Shown piece by piece: positions 36,234-44,287 of a stretch of 64,000 bases of DNA (positions are counted from its first letter, which is position 1; each line of letters begins with the position of its first letter). The DNA is from Novosphingobium sp. BW1 (lineage in GTDB: Bacteria > Pseudomonadota > Alphaproteobacteria > Sphingomonadales > Sphingomonadaceae). The stretch spans positions 62,001 to 126,000 of the forward strand of contig NZ_VIRF01000041.1 of the NCBI RefSeq assembly GCF_008107685.1, given 5' to 3'. A model generated the notes under the pieces. That model was not told the DNA's origin, made no database searches, and saw only the letters and a list, made by a program, of their open reading frames with translations. Made by a program: the position numbers and the translations under genes.

Positions 36234-37463
36234 ATGGCAAAAATCAAGGTAGTTAACCCCATCGTCGAAATGGACGGCGATGAGATGACGAAGATCATCT
36301 GGGAGTGGATCCGCGAACGTCTGATCCTTCCCTACCTCGACATCGATCTGAAGTACTACGATCTCTCGGTCACCAAGCGTGACGAGACCGACGACCAGAT
36401 CACCGTCGACGCCGCCAACGCCACCAAGCAATATGGCGTCGCGGTCAAGTGCGCCACGATCACCCCGGACGAAGCCCGCGTCGAGGAATTCAGCCTCAAG
36501 AAAATGTGGCGTTCGCCCAACGGCACGATCCGCAACATCCTGGGCGGTGTTGTCTTCCGCGAGCCGATCGTCATCAGCAACGTGCCCCGTCTGGTTCCGG
36601 GCTGGACTGACCCCATCGTGGTCGGCCGTCACGCCTTCGGTGACCAGTACCGCGCCACCGACACGCTGATCCCGGGCCCGGGCAAGCTGCGCCTCGTGTT
36701 CGAAGGCGAAGACGGTCAGGTCATCGACAAGGAAGTGTTCGACTTCCCGGCTCCGGGCGTCGCCATGGCGATGTACAACCTCGACGAGTCGATCCGTGAC
36801 TTCGCGCGCGCCTCGTTCAACTATGGCCTCAACCTCAAGTGGCCTGTGTTCCTTTCGACCAAGAACACGATCCTGAAGGCCTACGACGGCCGCTTCAAGG
36901 ATCTGTTCCAGGAAGTGTTCGACACCGAAGGCTTCGCCGAGAAGTTCAAGGACGCCGGCATCACCTATGAGCACCGCCTGATCGACGACATGGTCGCCTC
37001 GGCGCTCAAGTGGTCGGGCAAGTTCGTCTGGGCCTGCAAGAACTACGACGGTGACGTGCAGTCGGACACCGTTGCGCAGGGCTTCGGCTCGCTGGGTCTC
37101 ATGACCTCGGTTCTCATGGCGCCCGACGGCAAGACCGTTGAGGCCGAAGCTGCCCACGGCACCGTGACCCGTCACTACCGCCAGCACCAGCAGGGCAAGG
37201 CCACCTCGACCAACCCGATCGCGTCGATCTTCGCTTGGACCCGTGGTCTTTCCTACCGCGGCAAGTTCGACAACACCCCGGACGTCGTCGCCTTCGCCGA
37301 GACCCTCGAGCGCGTCTGCATCGAGACCGTCGAGAGCGGCAAGATGACCAAGGACCTCGCGCTCCTGATCGGTCCGGACCAGAGCTGGATGACCACCGAG
37401 CAGTTCTTCGAGGCGATCGTCGAGAACCTCGAGAAGGAAATGAAGGCCCAGGGCCTCGGCTAA
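36234..37463 (+). CDS. icd: NADP-dependent isocitrate dehydrogenase
   Basis: 409 residues, dimeric type II enzyme of the TCA cycle converting isocitrate to 2-oxoglutarate with NADPH production. Signatures: [19 protein letters not shown] near the N-terminus, the substrate-binding [15 protein letters not shown] (Ser/Asn/Arg), and the metal site [20 protein letters not shown] with its Asp residues. [12 protein letters not shown] carries the NADP-binding His/Arg. The start at 36234 follows GGGGAG with a spacing of 10 bases. A perfect 14-bp hairpin terminator follows the stop. Confidence 0.97.
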   Translation: MAKIKVVNPIVEMDGDEMTKIIWEWIRERLILPYLDIDLKYYDLSVTKRDETDDQITVDAANATKQYGVAVKCATITPDEARVEEFSLKKMWRSPNGTIRNILGGVVFREPIVISNVPRLVPGWTDPIVVGRHAFGDQYRATDTLIPGPGKLRLVFEGEDGQVIDKEVFDFPAPGVAMAMYNLDESIRDFARASFNYGLNLKWPVFLSTKNTILKAYDGRFKDLFQEVFDTEGFAEKFKDAGITYEHRLIDDMVASALKWSGKFVWACKNYDGDVQSDTVAQGFGSLGLMTSVLMAPDGKTVEAEAAHGTVTRHYRQHQQGKATSTNPIASIFAWTRGLSYRGKFDNTPDVVAFAETLERVCIETVESGKMTKDLALLIGPDQSWMTTEQFFEAIVENLEKEMKAQGLG

Positions 37464-37497
37464 GCCAAAACCCGGCTTCTTCATCCGAACCGACATG

Positions 37498-37530
37498 CGG
37501 GGCGGGCTGGACATCCAGCCCGCCCCGTTT
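37498..37530 (+). terminator. Terminator of icd
   Basis: The 14-bp perfect stem 37498-37511 / 37514-37527 (CGGGGCGGGCTGGA with its complement, two-base loop) is followed by TTT. It lies about 35 bases past the icd stop. Confidence 0.85.
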
Positions 37531-37601
37531 GCGTTGGGATGAGGCACGCGGACGCCAAATAAGTTCGCTATGGATCACAGTGGCTGCCTAAAATCTTAAG
37601 A

Positions 37602-37616
37602 AAGTGCTATACACTT
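37602..37616. promoter_or_regulatory. Palindrome overlapping a -10-like element before the Phd-PAS gene
   Basis: AAGTG-CTATA-CACTT is a perfect inverted repeat with core GTG-CTATA-CAC, which contains a TATAC -10-like sequence. It lies about 150 bases before the start at 37767. Phd/YefM antitoxins bind short palindromes with GTGTACAC-like cores at their own promoters, so this may be an autoregulatory operator. The rest of the 303-base gap 37464-37766 holds the icd terminator and no gene. Confidence 0.45.
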
Positions 37617-37766
37617 GGCTCGTACCCTGCCCTTCGGGATCGCAATGTTCGAATGGCAGCAGGGCGATTGAGCCACGAAAACGTGGACTGGTGATAATCC
37701 CTGTTGCCCGGATTGGAGATTCCCTGGCGAACACCGGGGTGGAGAGAGAAGAAGGGCAAGCTAGGT

Positions 37767-38648
37767 ATGGGCTACGTCTCAGCCGCTGAGTTCGTGCGTA
37801 AATTTGCGCGCTTTCGCGACGAAGCGCACGATACGCCAGTGTTCATCACCCACCATGGGCGCGAGACGCACGTGCTGTGCACGATTGACTTGTGGAACCG
37901 CATCGGCGGTGGCGAACCGGGCGAGAACCCGAACAAGCGCAACGAATCGGCCAACTTTGCGCTCGCCGACTGGATCGATGACGGGATCATCGCCTGTGAC
38001 GAGAACATGCGCATCGTCTATGCCAACCGCAATGCCCACGCCCTGACCAAGTCGCGGCCCGGCACGCTGATCGGCCACACGTTGATCGAGGCCCTTCCCT
38101 GCATCACTGACAGCCTGCTCGAGGTCCAGGCCCGCCAGACGCTGGTGCATGGGCACCCGAACATGGCCGACATCCCCTCCCCCTTCGTCGAGAACGCCTG
38201 GCTGCGCTTCCAGACCTTCCCGCTCGATGACCGCCTGACCATTTGCCTCCACGACATTACCCAGGAAGTCGAGCGTCACTTCAAGGCCAACGTCAAGGAA
38301 GCCATGATCGCCGCGCTCAACAAGCATGGCGGCGTGGCCTACGCCCGCGTCTCCGTGCGCGGCACCATCGACCGCGTTGATGCACCCTTCTGCGAAATAC
38401 TTGACCTCCCCGAGGAGCGTCTCATCGGCGTCGCACTGACCGACCTGGTCGCTCTTACCGACAAGGTCGCCTTTCGAGAAAAACTCGAAGGCGTGTTGCG
38501 CGGCGGCGAGCCGGTCCGCCTGCACACCCACTTCCTCACCAACCGAGGCAAGACGATTCCGCTGTGCATGGCCCTCGTGCGGCTCGAAGGGGTTTACGGC
38601 AGCGAAGGCGCCATCGCCGTCTTGACCGACGAGAGCGAGAGCGCCTGA
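37767..38648 (+). CDS. Phd/YefM-like domain fused to PAS sensor domains
   Basis: 293 residues. Residues 1-45 (YVSAAEFVRKFARFRDEA, then TPVFITHHGRETHVL) match the Phd/YefM antitoxin fold: S/A-A-x-F-x-x-x-F, a helix, then P-V-x-I-T-x-H-G-R and a V-L strand. A linker follows, then a PAS domain at about 62-165 (ALADWIDDGIIACDENMRIVYANRNAH...GTLIGHTLIEALP) and a second PAS-like domain at about 185-285 (AYARVSVRGTIDRVDAPFCEILDLPEERLIG). There is no kinase, GGDEF or toxin domain. The likely role is a one-component transcription factor sensing a ligand or redox state. The ATG at 37767 is preceded by AAGGG at about 10 bases. Confidence 0.78.
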   Translation: MGYVSAAEFVRKFARFRDEAHDTPVFITHHGRETHVLCTIDLWNRIGGGEPGENPNKRNESANFALADWIDDGIIACDENMRIVYANRNAHALTKSRPGTLIGHTLIEALPCITDSLLEVQARQTLVHGHPNMADIPSPFVENAWLRFQTFPLDDRLTICLHDITQEVERHFKANVKEAMIAALNKHGGVAYARVSVRGTIDRVDAPFCEILDLPEERLIGVALTDLVALTDKVAFREKLEGVLRGGEPVRLHTHFLTNRGKTIPLCMALVRLEGVYGSEGAIAVLTDESESA

Positions 38649-38746
38649 AGCAAACTGCCTACAACGAGGCAGATGCAGAGTGCCATCGTGATGCGCCCGC
38701 CCGCCCGGAGCTTGTCCGATCCGTTTCAATGTTCCAAGCTTGACCA

Positions 38747-39241
38747 ATGCGTGTCCCCGACGACCCAACCCACAGACGCTTTTCGACCATAGCCAAATCC
38801 GCAGCAGTGCGGGGCTATACGGGGACCGCGTTGGTCTTGGTGGTAATTGCCATCGTTGAAATGCAGCCCTTGTTCACGTTCGCACGCCAAGCGTGGATCA
38901 TCCCGGTTCTCATCGCCGGATATGGCACATTCGCCATCCCTTTCACGGCACTTGGGCTATGTCTCTTTGGTCTGCCTCTCCGCGCGCTTCTGGGCCCCTG
39001 GCGCGACGCCCGCGGGATGGCTCTGCTCGCCGCGCTGTGTGGAGCCGCGGCGGGGCTCATCTTCTTCTGGCTTTTTACCGTCCTGATCTGGGGCCCACTT
39101 ACCCTTGCGACCTTCAAGAGTGGCCTATTCGGCATCACTTGGGGAGTGCCCACAGGGCTCGCGTATTGGCATTTCGAGAGGAAGGCTTCTGCTCCTCCCG
39201 GAATTACGGGGCGGACAAAGGTAAACAGAAAATGGCGGTAA
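38747..39241 (+). CDS. Membrane protein of unknown function
   Basis: 164 residues with about four hydrophobic segments (TGTALVLVVIAIVEMQPLF, AWIIPVLIAGYGTFAIPFTALGLCLFGLP, GMALLAALCGAAAGLIFFWLF, FGITWGVPTGLAYWHF) and short basic ends. No known motif is recognised. The sequence looks less GC-biased at third positions than its neighbours, hinting at relaxed selection or recent acquisition. It stands alone between the PAS gene and the tad pair. Confidence 0.6.
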   Translation: MRVPDDPTHRRFSTIAKSAAVRGYTGTALVLVVIAIVEMQPLFTFARQAWIIPVLIAGYGTFAIPFTALGLCLFGLPLRALLGPWRDARGMALLAALCGAAAGLIFFWLFTVLIWGPLTLATFKSGLFGITWGVPTGLAYWHFERKASAPPGITGRTKVNRKWR

Positions 39242-39277
39242 CCATCAATACAATACGAAGGATTGCGGGACCGGGCC

Positions 39278-39294
39278 TTTACACGAGATTAACC
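39278..39294 (+). promoter_or_regulatory. Candidate CtrA box upstream of the tad genes
   Basis: TTTA-N7-TTAACC (TTTACACGAGATTAACC) differs at one position from the CtrA consensus TTAA-N7-TTAA(C). It lies about 137 bases before the TadE-like gene. In Caulobacter, pilus genes are direct CtrA targets. Confidence 0.5.
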
Positions 39295-39430
39295 ACCACT
39301 CCAACTCGCTGAGACGCCCCCCCTTTTCCCAAGGACAGCCTGTGTAAAATACAAAGCCCGCCCTTCCTGGCCTTCAAACCCTCCTTTGCATTCCACGCGC
39401 ATCCTGAGCGTGGAGATAAGGAGAGAGACG

Positions 39431-39922
39431 ATGACCAAGGCTATCGGAGGAGCCTTTTACCCACGTTACGCGCGGCCTCGCCGCATTCTGGCTCCCGTCG
39501 CGCGGCGCCTGGCGCGGATCCGCCGTCTGCCCGCCCACACAGGCGGCGCGGTCTTGGTGGAAGCTGCGCTTGCCCTTCCCGTCCTTATCATGCTGCTTCT
39601 GGGCGTTGTGACATACGGAGGCTGGTTCATGGCCGCCCATTCGCTGCAGCAGGTCGCCAACGAGGCGGCCCGCGCTTCGGTCGCCGGGCTCGACGCGCTC
39701 GAGCGGCGTCAGCTGGTCGACACCAGTGTTGCCGACAGCGTCCTGCACAGCGGCACGCTCGATCCGGACCTGGTGACCGTGCGAACCGGTCTCGACGGCC
39801 AGTATTACCGTGTCACCCTCGTCTACGATGTCAGCAAGGCCGAAATGTTCACCAACTCCCTGGTGCCCCTGCCCGGCGACACGATCGCGCGCGCAGCCAC
39901 CGTCCAGCTTGCCGGGATCTGA
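39431..39922 (+). CDS. TadE-like pilus assembly protein
   Basis: 163 residues. A basic leader (RRILAPVARRLARIRRLPAH) precedes the TadE signature GGAVLVEAALALPVLIMLLLGVVTYGGWF, a pseudopilin-like membrane helix with the conserved Glu (VEAALALP). AAHSLQQVANEAARASVAG follows. TadE proteins are minor pseudopilins of Flp/Tad pili. AAGGAG lies 7 bases before the ATG. The next gene follows after 11 bases. Confidence 0.83.
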   Translation: MTKAIGGAFYPRYARPRRILAPVARRLARIRRLPAHTGGAVLVEAALALPVLIMLLLGVVTYGGWFMAAHSLQQVANEAARASVAGLDALERRQLVDTSVADSVLHSGTLDPDLVTVRTGLDGQYYRVTLVYDVSKAEMFTNSLVPLPGDTIARAATVQLAGI

Positions 39923-39933
39923 GGAGTTGGCCG

Positions 39934-41586
39934 ATGAAAACACTCTCGACACGCCTTCGCACCCTTCGCTGCCGCAACGAGGGGGCGGTCACCGTCATGC
40001 TGGCAGGCTCGCTGCTCATGCTCATGGGGGTGGCAACGGTTGCCGTGGATCTGGGCGCGATCTACCTCGCTGAGCGCCGCCTTCAGGGCCTGGCCGATGC
40101 CGCCGCAATGGCCGCTGCGCAGGAAAATGCCATCGAAATGCGCCGCTCCGCCGTCCAGGACCTCATAGACCGAAGCCACGAGGCCGACATCGAGATCGCC
40201 AAACTCGAAAGCGGGACCTATCGCCAGGACAAGATCGTGCCGCTGAACGAGCGGTTTCAGCTTGGCGGGGAGGACAGCGCCGCGCGCGTCCACCTTGTCC
40301 AGACCGTCCCGCTCTTCTTCGGGCGTGCACTCGGCTTCGAAACGGCCACGGTGCGCGCACGCGCGACGGCCGCGCGGATTGACATGGCCGCCTATTCGCT
40401 GGGTTCGAACCTTGCCACCGTGTCGGACGGTATTCCCAACGCGCTGCTCTCGGCGCTGATCGGGACCGAGCTCAATCTCTCGGTGCTCGATTCGCAAAAC
40501 CTCGCCAGCGCCAACATCGATCTGCTGGGCTACGCCGAGGCCCTCAAGCTGCAGGTCGATGCGACCGAGGGCACCTACGCCGAACTGTTCGACACGCCTG
40601 TACCACTGAGCGACGCGCTGCGCGCGATCGGCTCGAGCGCGTCCGACAGCACCACGCTTGCCCTCATCGACCGCATCGCGGACGAGGCTCCCTTCGTCGA
40701 GGTGCGCCTTGCCGACCTCCTGGATCTGGGCCCCTACGGCGCGCTTGACTACGATCCGGGCACGGCGGGCGTTGAGGTCGATGCCTTCTCGCTGGTGCGC
40801 ATGCTGCTGGAACTTTCTCACGGCGACACGCTCGACATCGAACTCGATCTGGCCGCCACCGGCCTCTCCAACGTCCATGTGCGCCTCGTACGCGGCTATG
40901 GACTGGCCCAGTCTCCCTGGCTGACAATCACCGGCGCGCGCGATTACGTCCTGCGCACGGCCCAAGCCCGGCTGCTCGTGTCCGCGCGCGTGGGCACGGG
41001 GAGCCCCTGGCTGCCTTCGGTCGAGCTGCCCCTCTACACCGAGCTTGCCCAGGCCGAGGCGACCCTCGACGATATCCAGTGCAGCGGCGATCCGGATAGC
41101 GACGGCGTGCGGCTTGGTGTGACGCCGGCCGTCGGCACCATCGGCATCGGGCGGCCCGACGCGCAGGACATGGGAGACCTTTCGAGCCCGGTCACGCTTT
41201 CGCGGGCCACGCTCGTCAACGTGCCGCTGATTGCGCGCGTTACCGCATTATCAGAAGTGTCGCTAGGCGGTGCGACCGGACCACAAGAGGTCCTCTTCAC
41301 CTTTGCCGACATCCGCGACAAGGTTACCAAGACCGTCTCGACCCGGGATCTCACCCAGTCGCTCGCGACCTCGCTGATCGCGCAGACCGACCTCGAAGCC
41401 CAGACCCTGGGCCTGTCACTCAGCCTGTCCTCTGTGACCAACATCGTAGGTAATACCCTGGCTACGATTGCCCCGACACTCGATGCGACCGTGTTCTCTC
41501 TCACGCAGGCGCTCGGTGTCCGCCTCGGGGCAGCCGATGTTCAGGTCAACAAGGTCCGCTGCGGAGTGCCCACCATCCTCGCTTGA
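39934..41586 (+). CDS. TadG-like (DUF2134) pilus assembly protein
   Basis: 550 residues. The N-terminal membrane segment CRNEGAVTVMLAGSLLMLMGVATVAVDLGAIYLAERRLQGLADAAAMAAA is the TadE/G-like DUF2134 signature. The remaining roughly 500 residues are extracytoplasmic, Ala/Leu/Asp-rich, with just two further Cys near the C-terminus (IQCSGD and VRCGVP). TadG-type proteins support surface assembly of Flp/Tad pili. No tadA, tadB, tadC, cpaC or flp gene is present nearby, so this is an isolated pair. A hairpin terminator follows. Confidence 0.83.
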   Translation: MKTLSTRLRTLRCRNEGAVTVMLAGSLLMLMGVATVAVDLGAIYLAERRLQGLADAAAMAAAQENAIEMRRSAVQDLIDRSHEADIEIAKLESGTYRQDKIVPLNERFQLGGEDSAARVHLVQTVPLFFGRALGFETATVRARATAARIDMAAYSLGSNLATVSDGIPNALLSALIGTELNLSVLDSQNLASANIDLLGYAEALKLQVDATEGTYAELFDTPVPLSDALRAIGSSASDSTTLALIDRIADEAPFVEVRLADLLDLGPYGALDYDPGTAGVEVDAFSLVRMLLELSHGDTLDIELDLAATGLSNVHVRLVRGYGLAQSPWLTITGARDYVLRTAQARLLVSARVGTGSPWLPSVELPLYTELAQAEATLDDIQCSGDPDSDGVRLGVTPAVGTIGIGRPDAQDMGDLSSPVTLSRATLVNVPLIARVTALSEVSLGGATGPQEVLFTFADIRDKVTKTVSTRDLTQSLATSLIAQTDLEAQTLGLSLSLSSVTNIVGNTLATIAPTLDATVFSLTQALGVRLGAADVQVNKVRCGVPTILA

Positions 41587-41642
41587 CGCATCCGGACCGA
41601 CCTTCGGGAGAGCTTCCCCCTTTTCTCTCTCCCGACACCTAC

Positions 41643-41680
41643 CGGGCCCGCCGCCAGACCCTCGGCAGCGGGCCCGTTTT
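41643..41680 (+). terminator. Terminator of the tad pair
   Basis: CGGGCCCG (41643-41650) pairs with CGGGCCCG (41669-41676) followed by TTTT, about 57 bases past the stop. Confidence 0.8.
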
Positions 41681-41955
41681 CCTCTGCGGCCCAGGCCTCG
41701 AACAAGAACGAACATGCGGGGACGTCTTTCCTGCGAGCCCATAGACACCGGGATAGACACCTGCCCGGCCCCTGTTTGCGAGGTCGCCCCGATTGGGGCA
41801 ACTGATCGCGACATTCAAAGTCCCCCCGGAAAGTCAGACGGTCATCTGCGGTTCTAGCGTTGAAATATTCCATCCCTTTGCGATCTCACATTGCATTTGC
41901 CGTTAGAATTCAGAGCCATCCGCGAATGCGCACCCATACCTTGATTGCAGCATAA
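41681..41955. other. Intergenic stretch without a recognised gene
   Basis: No credible coding frame. A small GC hairpin (GCCCC-GATT-GGGGC, 41786-41799) and an AT-richer part nearer the radical SAM gene are all that I see before the LexA box. Confidence 0.5.
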
Positions 41956-41970
41956 GTTCTCTATATGTTC
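41956..41970 (+). promoter_or_regulatory. LexA (SOS) box of alphaproteobacterial type
   Basis: GTTC-TCTATAT-GTTC is an exact match to the alphaproteobacterial LexA operator GTTC-N7-GTTC. It ends 6 bases before the ATG of the radical SAM gene, where bound LexA would block transcription or initiation. Confidence 0.75.
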
Positions 41971-41975
41971 CAAAC

Positions 41976-43046
41976 ATGGACGCCATCAAAGGCCGCGGTG
42001 CGGTCAGCAATCAGACAAGTACACGCTTCAATCTCACGCAAATTGAGAGCGATGGGGACTGGCTTGACGAGCGTGAGCAAATCGATGGCCCGCCCCCGTC
42101 GGTCGCTACGGTCATCACCGAGTTGCACCCCAAGACAATTGTCTCCTTCAACCAATCGCCCGACATCCCCTTCGACCGCTCGATCAACGCCTACAACGGG
42201 TGCGAACATGGCTGCATCTACTGCTTTGCCCGGCCCAGCCATGCCTACCACGACCTCGCGCCGGGGCTCGACTTCGAAACCAAGCTCTTCGCCAAGCCCA
42301 ACGCGGCCCAGTTGCTGCGCGAAACGCTGGCCCGCCGGAATTACCGCGTCGCGCCGATTGCGATGGGGACCAACACCGATCCCTACCAGCCGATCGAGCG
42401 GCACTACCGGATCACCCGGGAAATTCTCGAACTGTGTCTGGAGGTCGGCCACCCGGTCAGCCTCGTCACTAAGTCGGACCGCATCCTTGCCGACAGCGAA
42501 GTGCTGACCGAGCTGGCGCGGCGCGATCTCGTCAGCGTCGGGATTTCGGTCACCAGCCTAGATGCCCGTCTCTCCCGCCTGCTCGAACCGCGCACGGCGG
42601 CCCCTGCCAAACGCTTTGCGGCGCTCGAGGCCCTGAATGCTCAAGGTATTCCCGCCCACGCCATGATTGCGCCAGTCATCCCCGCGATCACCGACCACGA
42701 ACTGGAAAGCCTGGTCGAGGCGGCGGCGGCGGCGGGATCGCGCGGGGCCATGTGGATCATGCTGCGCCTGCCCCTCGAGGTTGCCCCTCTCTTTCGCGAA
42801 TGGCTCGAGGCCCATTTCCCCGACCGCGCGGGCAAAGTTATGGCTATCATCCGCGAAATGCGCGGCGGGCGCGACAACGATCCGCGCTTCGGCGAACGCT
42901 TCCGCCCCAAGAGCCCCTGGGCGGACCTCGTGCGCAGCCGGTTCCGCCTTGCCATGAAGCGCCACAACCTTGGGCCTCCCGGGGTCCACCTCGATTGCAG
43001 CCAGTTTCGCGCGCCCTCGCCCGACGGGCAGCTCAGCTTACTGTAG
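41976..43046 (+). CDS. PA0069-family radical SAM protein (SplB-like)
   Basis: 356 residues. The radical SAM cluster motif is C-x3-C-x2-C in YNGCEHGCIYCFARPSH, and the TIM-barrel strands include PIAMGTNTDPYQPIER and LVTKSDRI. The family is often annotated as a DNA-repair photolyase-like or SplB-related protein, but its reaction is unproven. A perfect LexA box directly before the start implies that it belongs to the SOS regulon, consistent with a role after DNA damage. The next gene downstream on the same strand is unrelated. Confidence 0.9.
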   Translation: MDAIKGRGAVSNQTSTRFNLTQIESDGDWLDEREQIDGPPPSVATVITELHPKTIVSFNQSPDIPFDRSINAYNGCEHGCIYCFARPSHAYHDLAPGLDFETKLFAKPNAAQLLRETLARRNYRVAPIAMGTNTDPYQPIERHYRITREILELCLEVGHPVSLVTKSDRILADSEVLTELARRDLVSVGISVTSLDARLSRLLEPRTAAPAKRFAALEALNAQGIPAHAMIAPVIPAITDHELESLVEAAAAAGSRGAMWIMLRLPLEVAPLFREWLEAHFPDRAGKVMAIIREMRGGRDNDPRFGERFRPKSPWADLVRSRFRLAMKRHNLGPPGVHLDCSQFRAPSPDGQLSLL

Positions 43047-43270
43047 AGCCCGGGTCGAATTCACGAAGGCGCACAGCAAGGCTGTCCGGCGTGAGCCGGG
43101 GCGGACATTTCCGGGAGCCAGCAGGCAATCGCCTCCCCATCGCCTTTTGCAAGGTTGCACCCTCTTCTCCAAAGCTCGGACACCCCATAAAACAATACAC
43201 TTACCTAATAGCTTGGGCCGTGCGTTCATGGCGCACTTGCAATTCCCACCGTGCTCCCGGAGGAAAACCC

Positions 43271-43774
43271 ATGAACGCCCCGCGCCTCGTTCTGACCCTT
43301 GCCAGCCTGGCCAGCCTCGCCCCCGCTGCGGGCGCGTCCTCGCCCCCGGTCCGCAGCACGCCCCTGCACACCACGAACCGCACACACGCCTGCACCCCGG
43401 GCTGCCTCTCCACGACCGAGGCGGTCACCTACGCCTCCTATCTCGGTTCTAAGGCTGGCGTTGCCGGGACTTTTGAAATGCCCGTGCGCGCGGTGGGCGC
43501 GCAGAACGGCCACATCTACCTCAACTCCGAGCGCGACTACCGTGACCGCAATTGCCTGACGGTCTCCATTCCCGTGCGCACTGCGCGGGTCATGTTTGAC
43601 AATGATGATCCGGAGGAGATCGCCAAACAATTGAAGGGCAAGCGCATTTTCGTAAAAGGCATCGCTCGGCAAATCCGCATCAACTTCTTCGCGAACGGCC
43701 AGCCGACCGAGAAATATTATTTCCAGGTCCATGTCCTCGCCGACCAGCCCGAGCAGGTACGCCTCGCGGCCTGA
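43271..43774 (+). CDS. Periplasmic protein of unknown function
   Basis: 167 residues with a signal peptide (LVLTLASLASLAPAAGA, cleaved before SS). A Cys pair at HACTPGCLS is followed by TYASYLGSKAGVAGTFEMPV, then YLNSERDYRDRNCLTVSIP and LKGKRIFVKGIARQIRI. The strand pattern in the second half resembles an OB-like fold seen in nucleic-acid or metal-binding periplasmic proteins, but no family is recognised. A strong GGAGG lies 7 bases before the ATG. Confidence 0.7.
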   Translation: MNAPRLVLTLASLASLAPAAGASSPPVRSTPLHTTNRTHACTPGCLSTTEAVTYASYLGSKAGVAGTFEMPVRAVGAQNGHIYLNSERDYRDRNCLTVSIPVRTARVMFDNDDPEEIAKQLKGKRIFVKGIARQIRINFFANGQPTEKYYFQVHVLADQPEQVRLAA

Positions 43775-43904
43775 GGCGCGACCAGCTTCCATTCCGCACC
43801 TTCCGGCTCCCCTATGAACGCGCGGTAATATACGGTTCATGGAACCGGACACGCGCATCCTTGGTTATTCCCGGCAACATGAAACAATAACGGGATGCGA
43901 AACC

Positions 43905-44204
43905 ATGGCAGATGAATACGTGACCCAGGAGCGCCGTACCAGCACCGAGGAGCCGACTGCGGCACAGCCCACCCACACCACCGTGATCCACGAGAGCAAG
44001 TCCTCCTCGGGCGGCAGTGGCCTCGTCATCGCGCTGGTCCTGCTGGTGGCCGTCGTGGGCGGCTTCTACCTTTTCAGCCAGACGTCTTCGAGCGAGGTCG
44101 CGCGCGACAACGCCATTGCCGATGCGGCGCAGGATGTCGGCAACGCGGCCTCGCAGATCGGCGACGCGGCCGAGAGCGCGGCCGAAGGCGCCGCCAACAA
44201 CTAA
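43905..44204 (+). CDS. Small single-helix membrane protein of unknown function
   Basis: 99 residues. The Thr/Glu/Ser-rich N-terminus (about 37 residues) precedes one membrane helix (SGLVIALVLLVAVVGGFYLF). An Ala/Asp/Ser-rich tail with a repeating pattern (AIADAAQDVGNAASQIGDAAESAAEGAAN) suggests an amphipathic or coiled-coil helix outside the membrane. The ATG at 43905 was preferred; an ATG at 43839 would add 22 residues. A bidirectional hairpin separates it from dnaE. Confidence 0.62.
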   Translation: MADEYVTQERRTSTEEPTAAQPTHTTVIHESKSSSGGSGLVIALVLLVAVVGGFYLFSQTSSSEVARDNAIADAAQDVGNAASQIGDAAESAAEGAANN

Positions 44205-44224
44205 GGCCCCGCGCCTCACATGCA

Positions 44225-44260
44225 AAAGGCCCGGCATTCCATGGGGAGTGCCGGGCCTTT
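44225..44260. terminator. Bidirectional terminator between the small membrane protein gene and dnaE
   Basis: AAAGGCCCGGCA (44225-44236) pairs with TGCCGGGCCTTT (44249-44260); inner bases extend the stem to about 16 bp with one G-U pair. Confidence 0.9.
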
Positions 44261-44287
44261 CTGCGTACTTGAAAGGACGCGCGGCAA

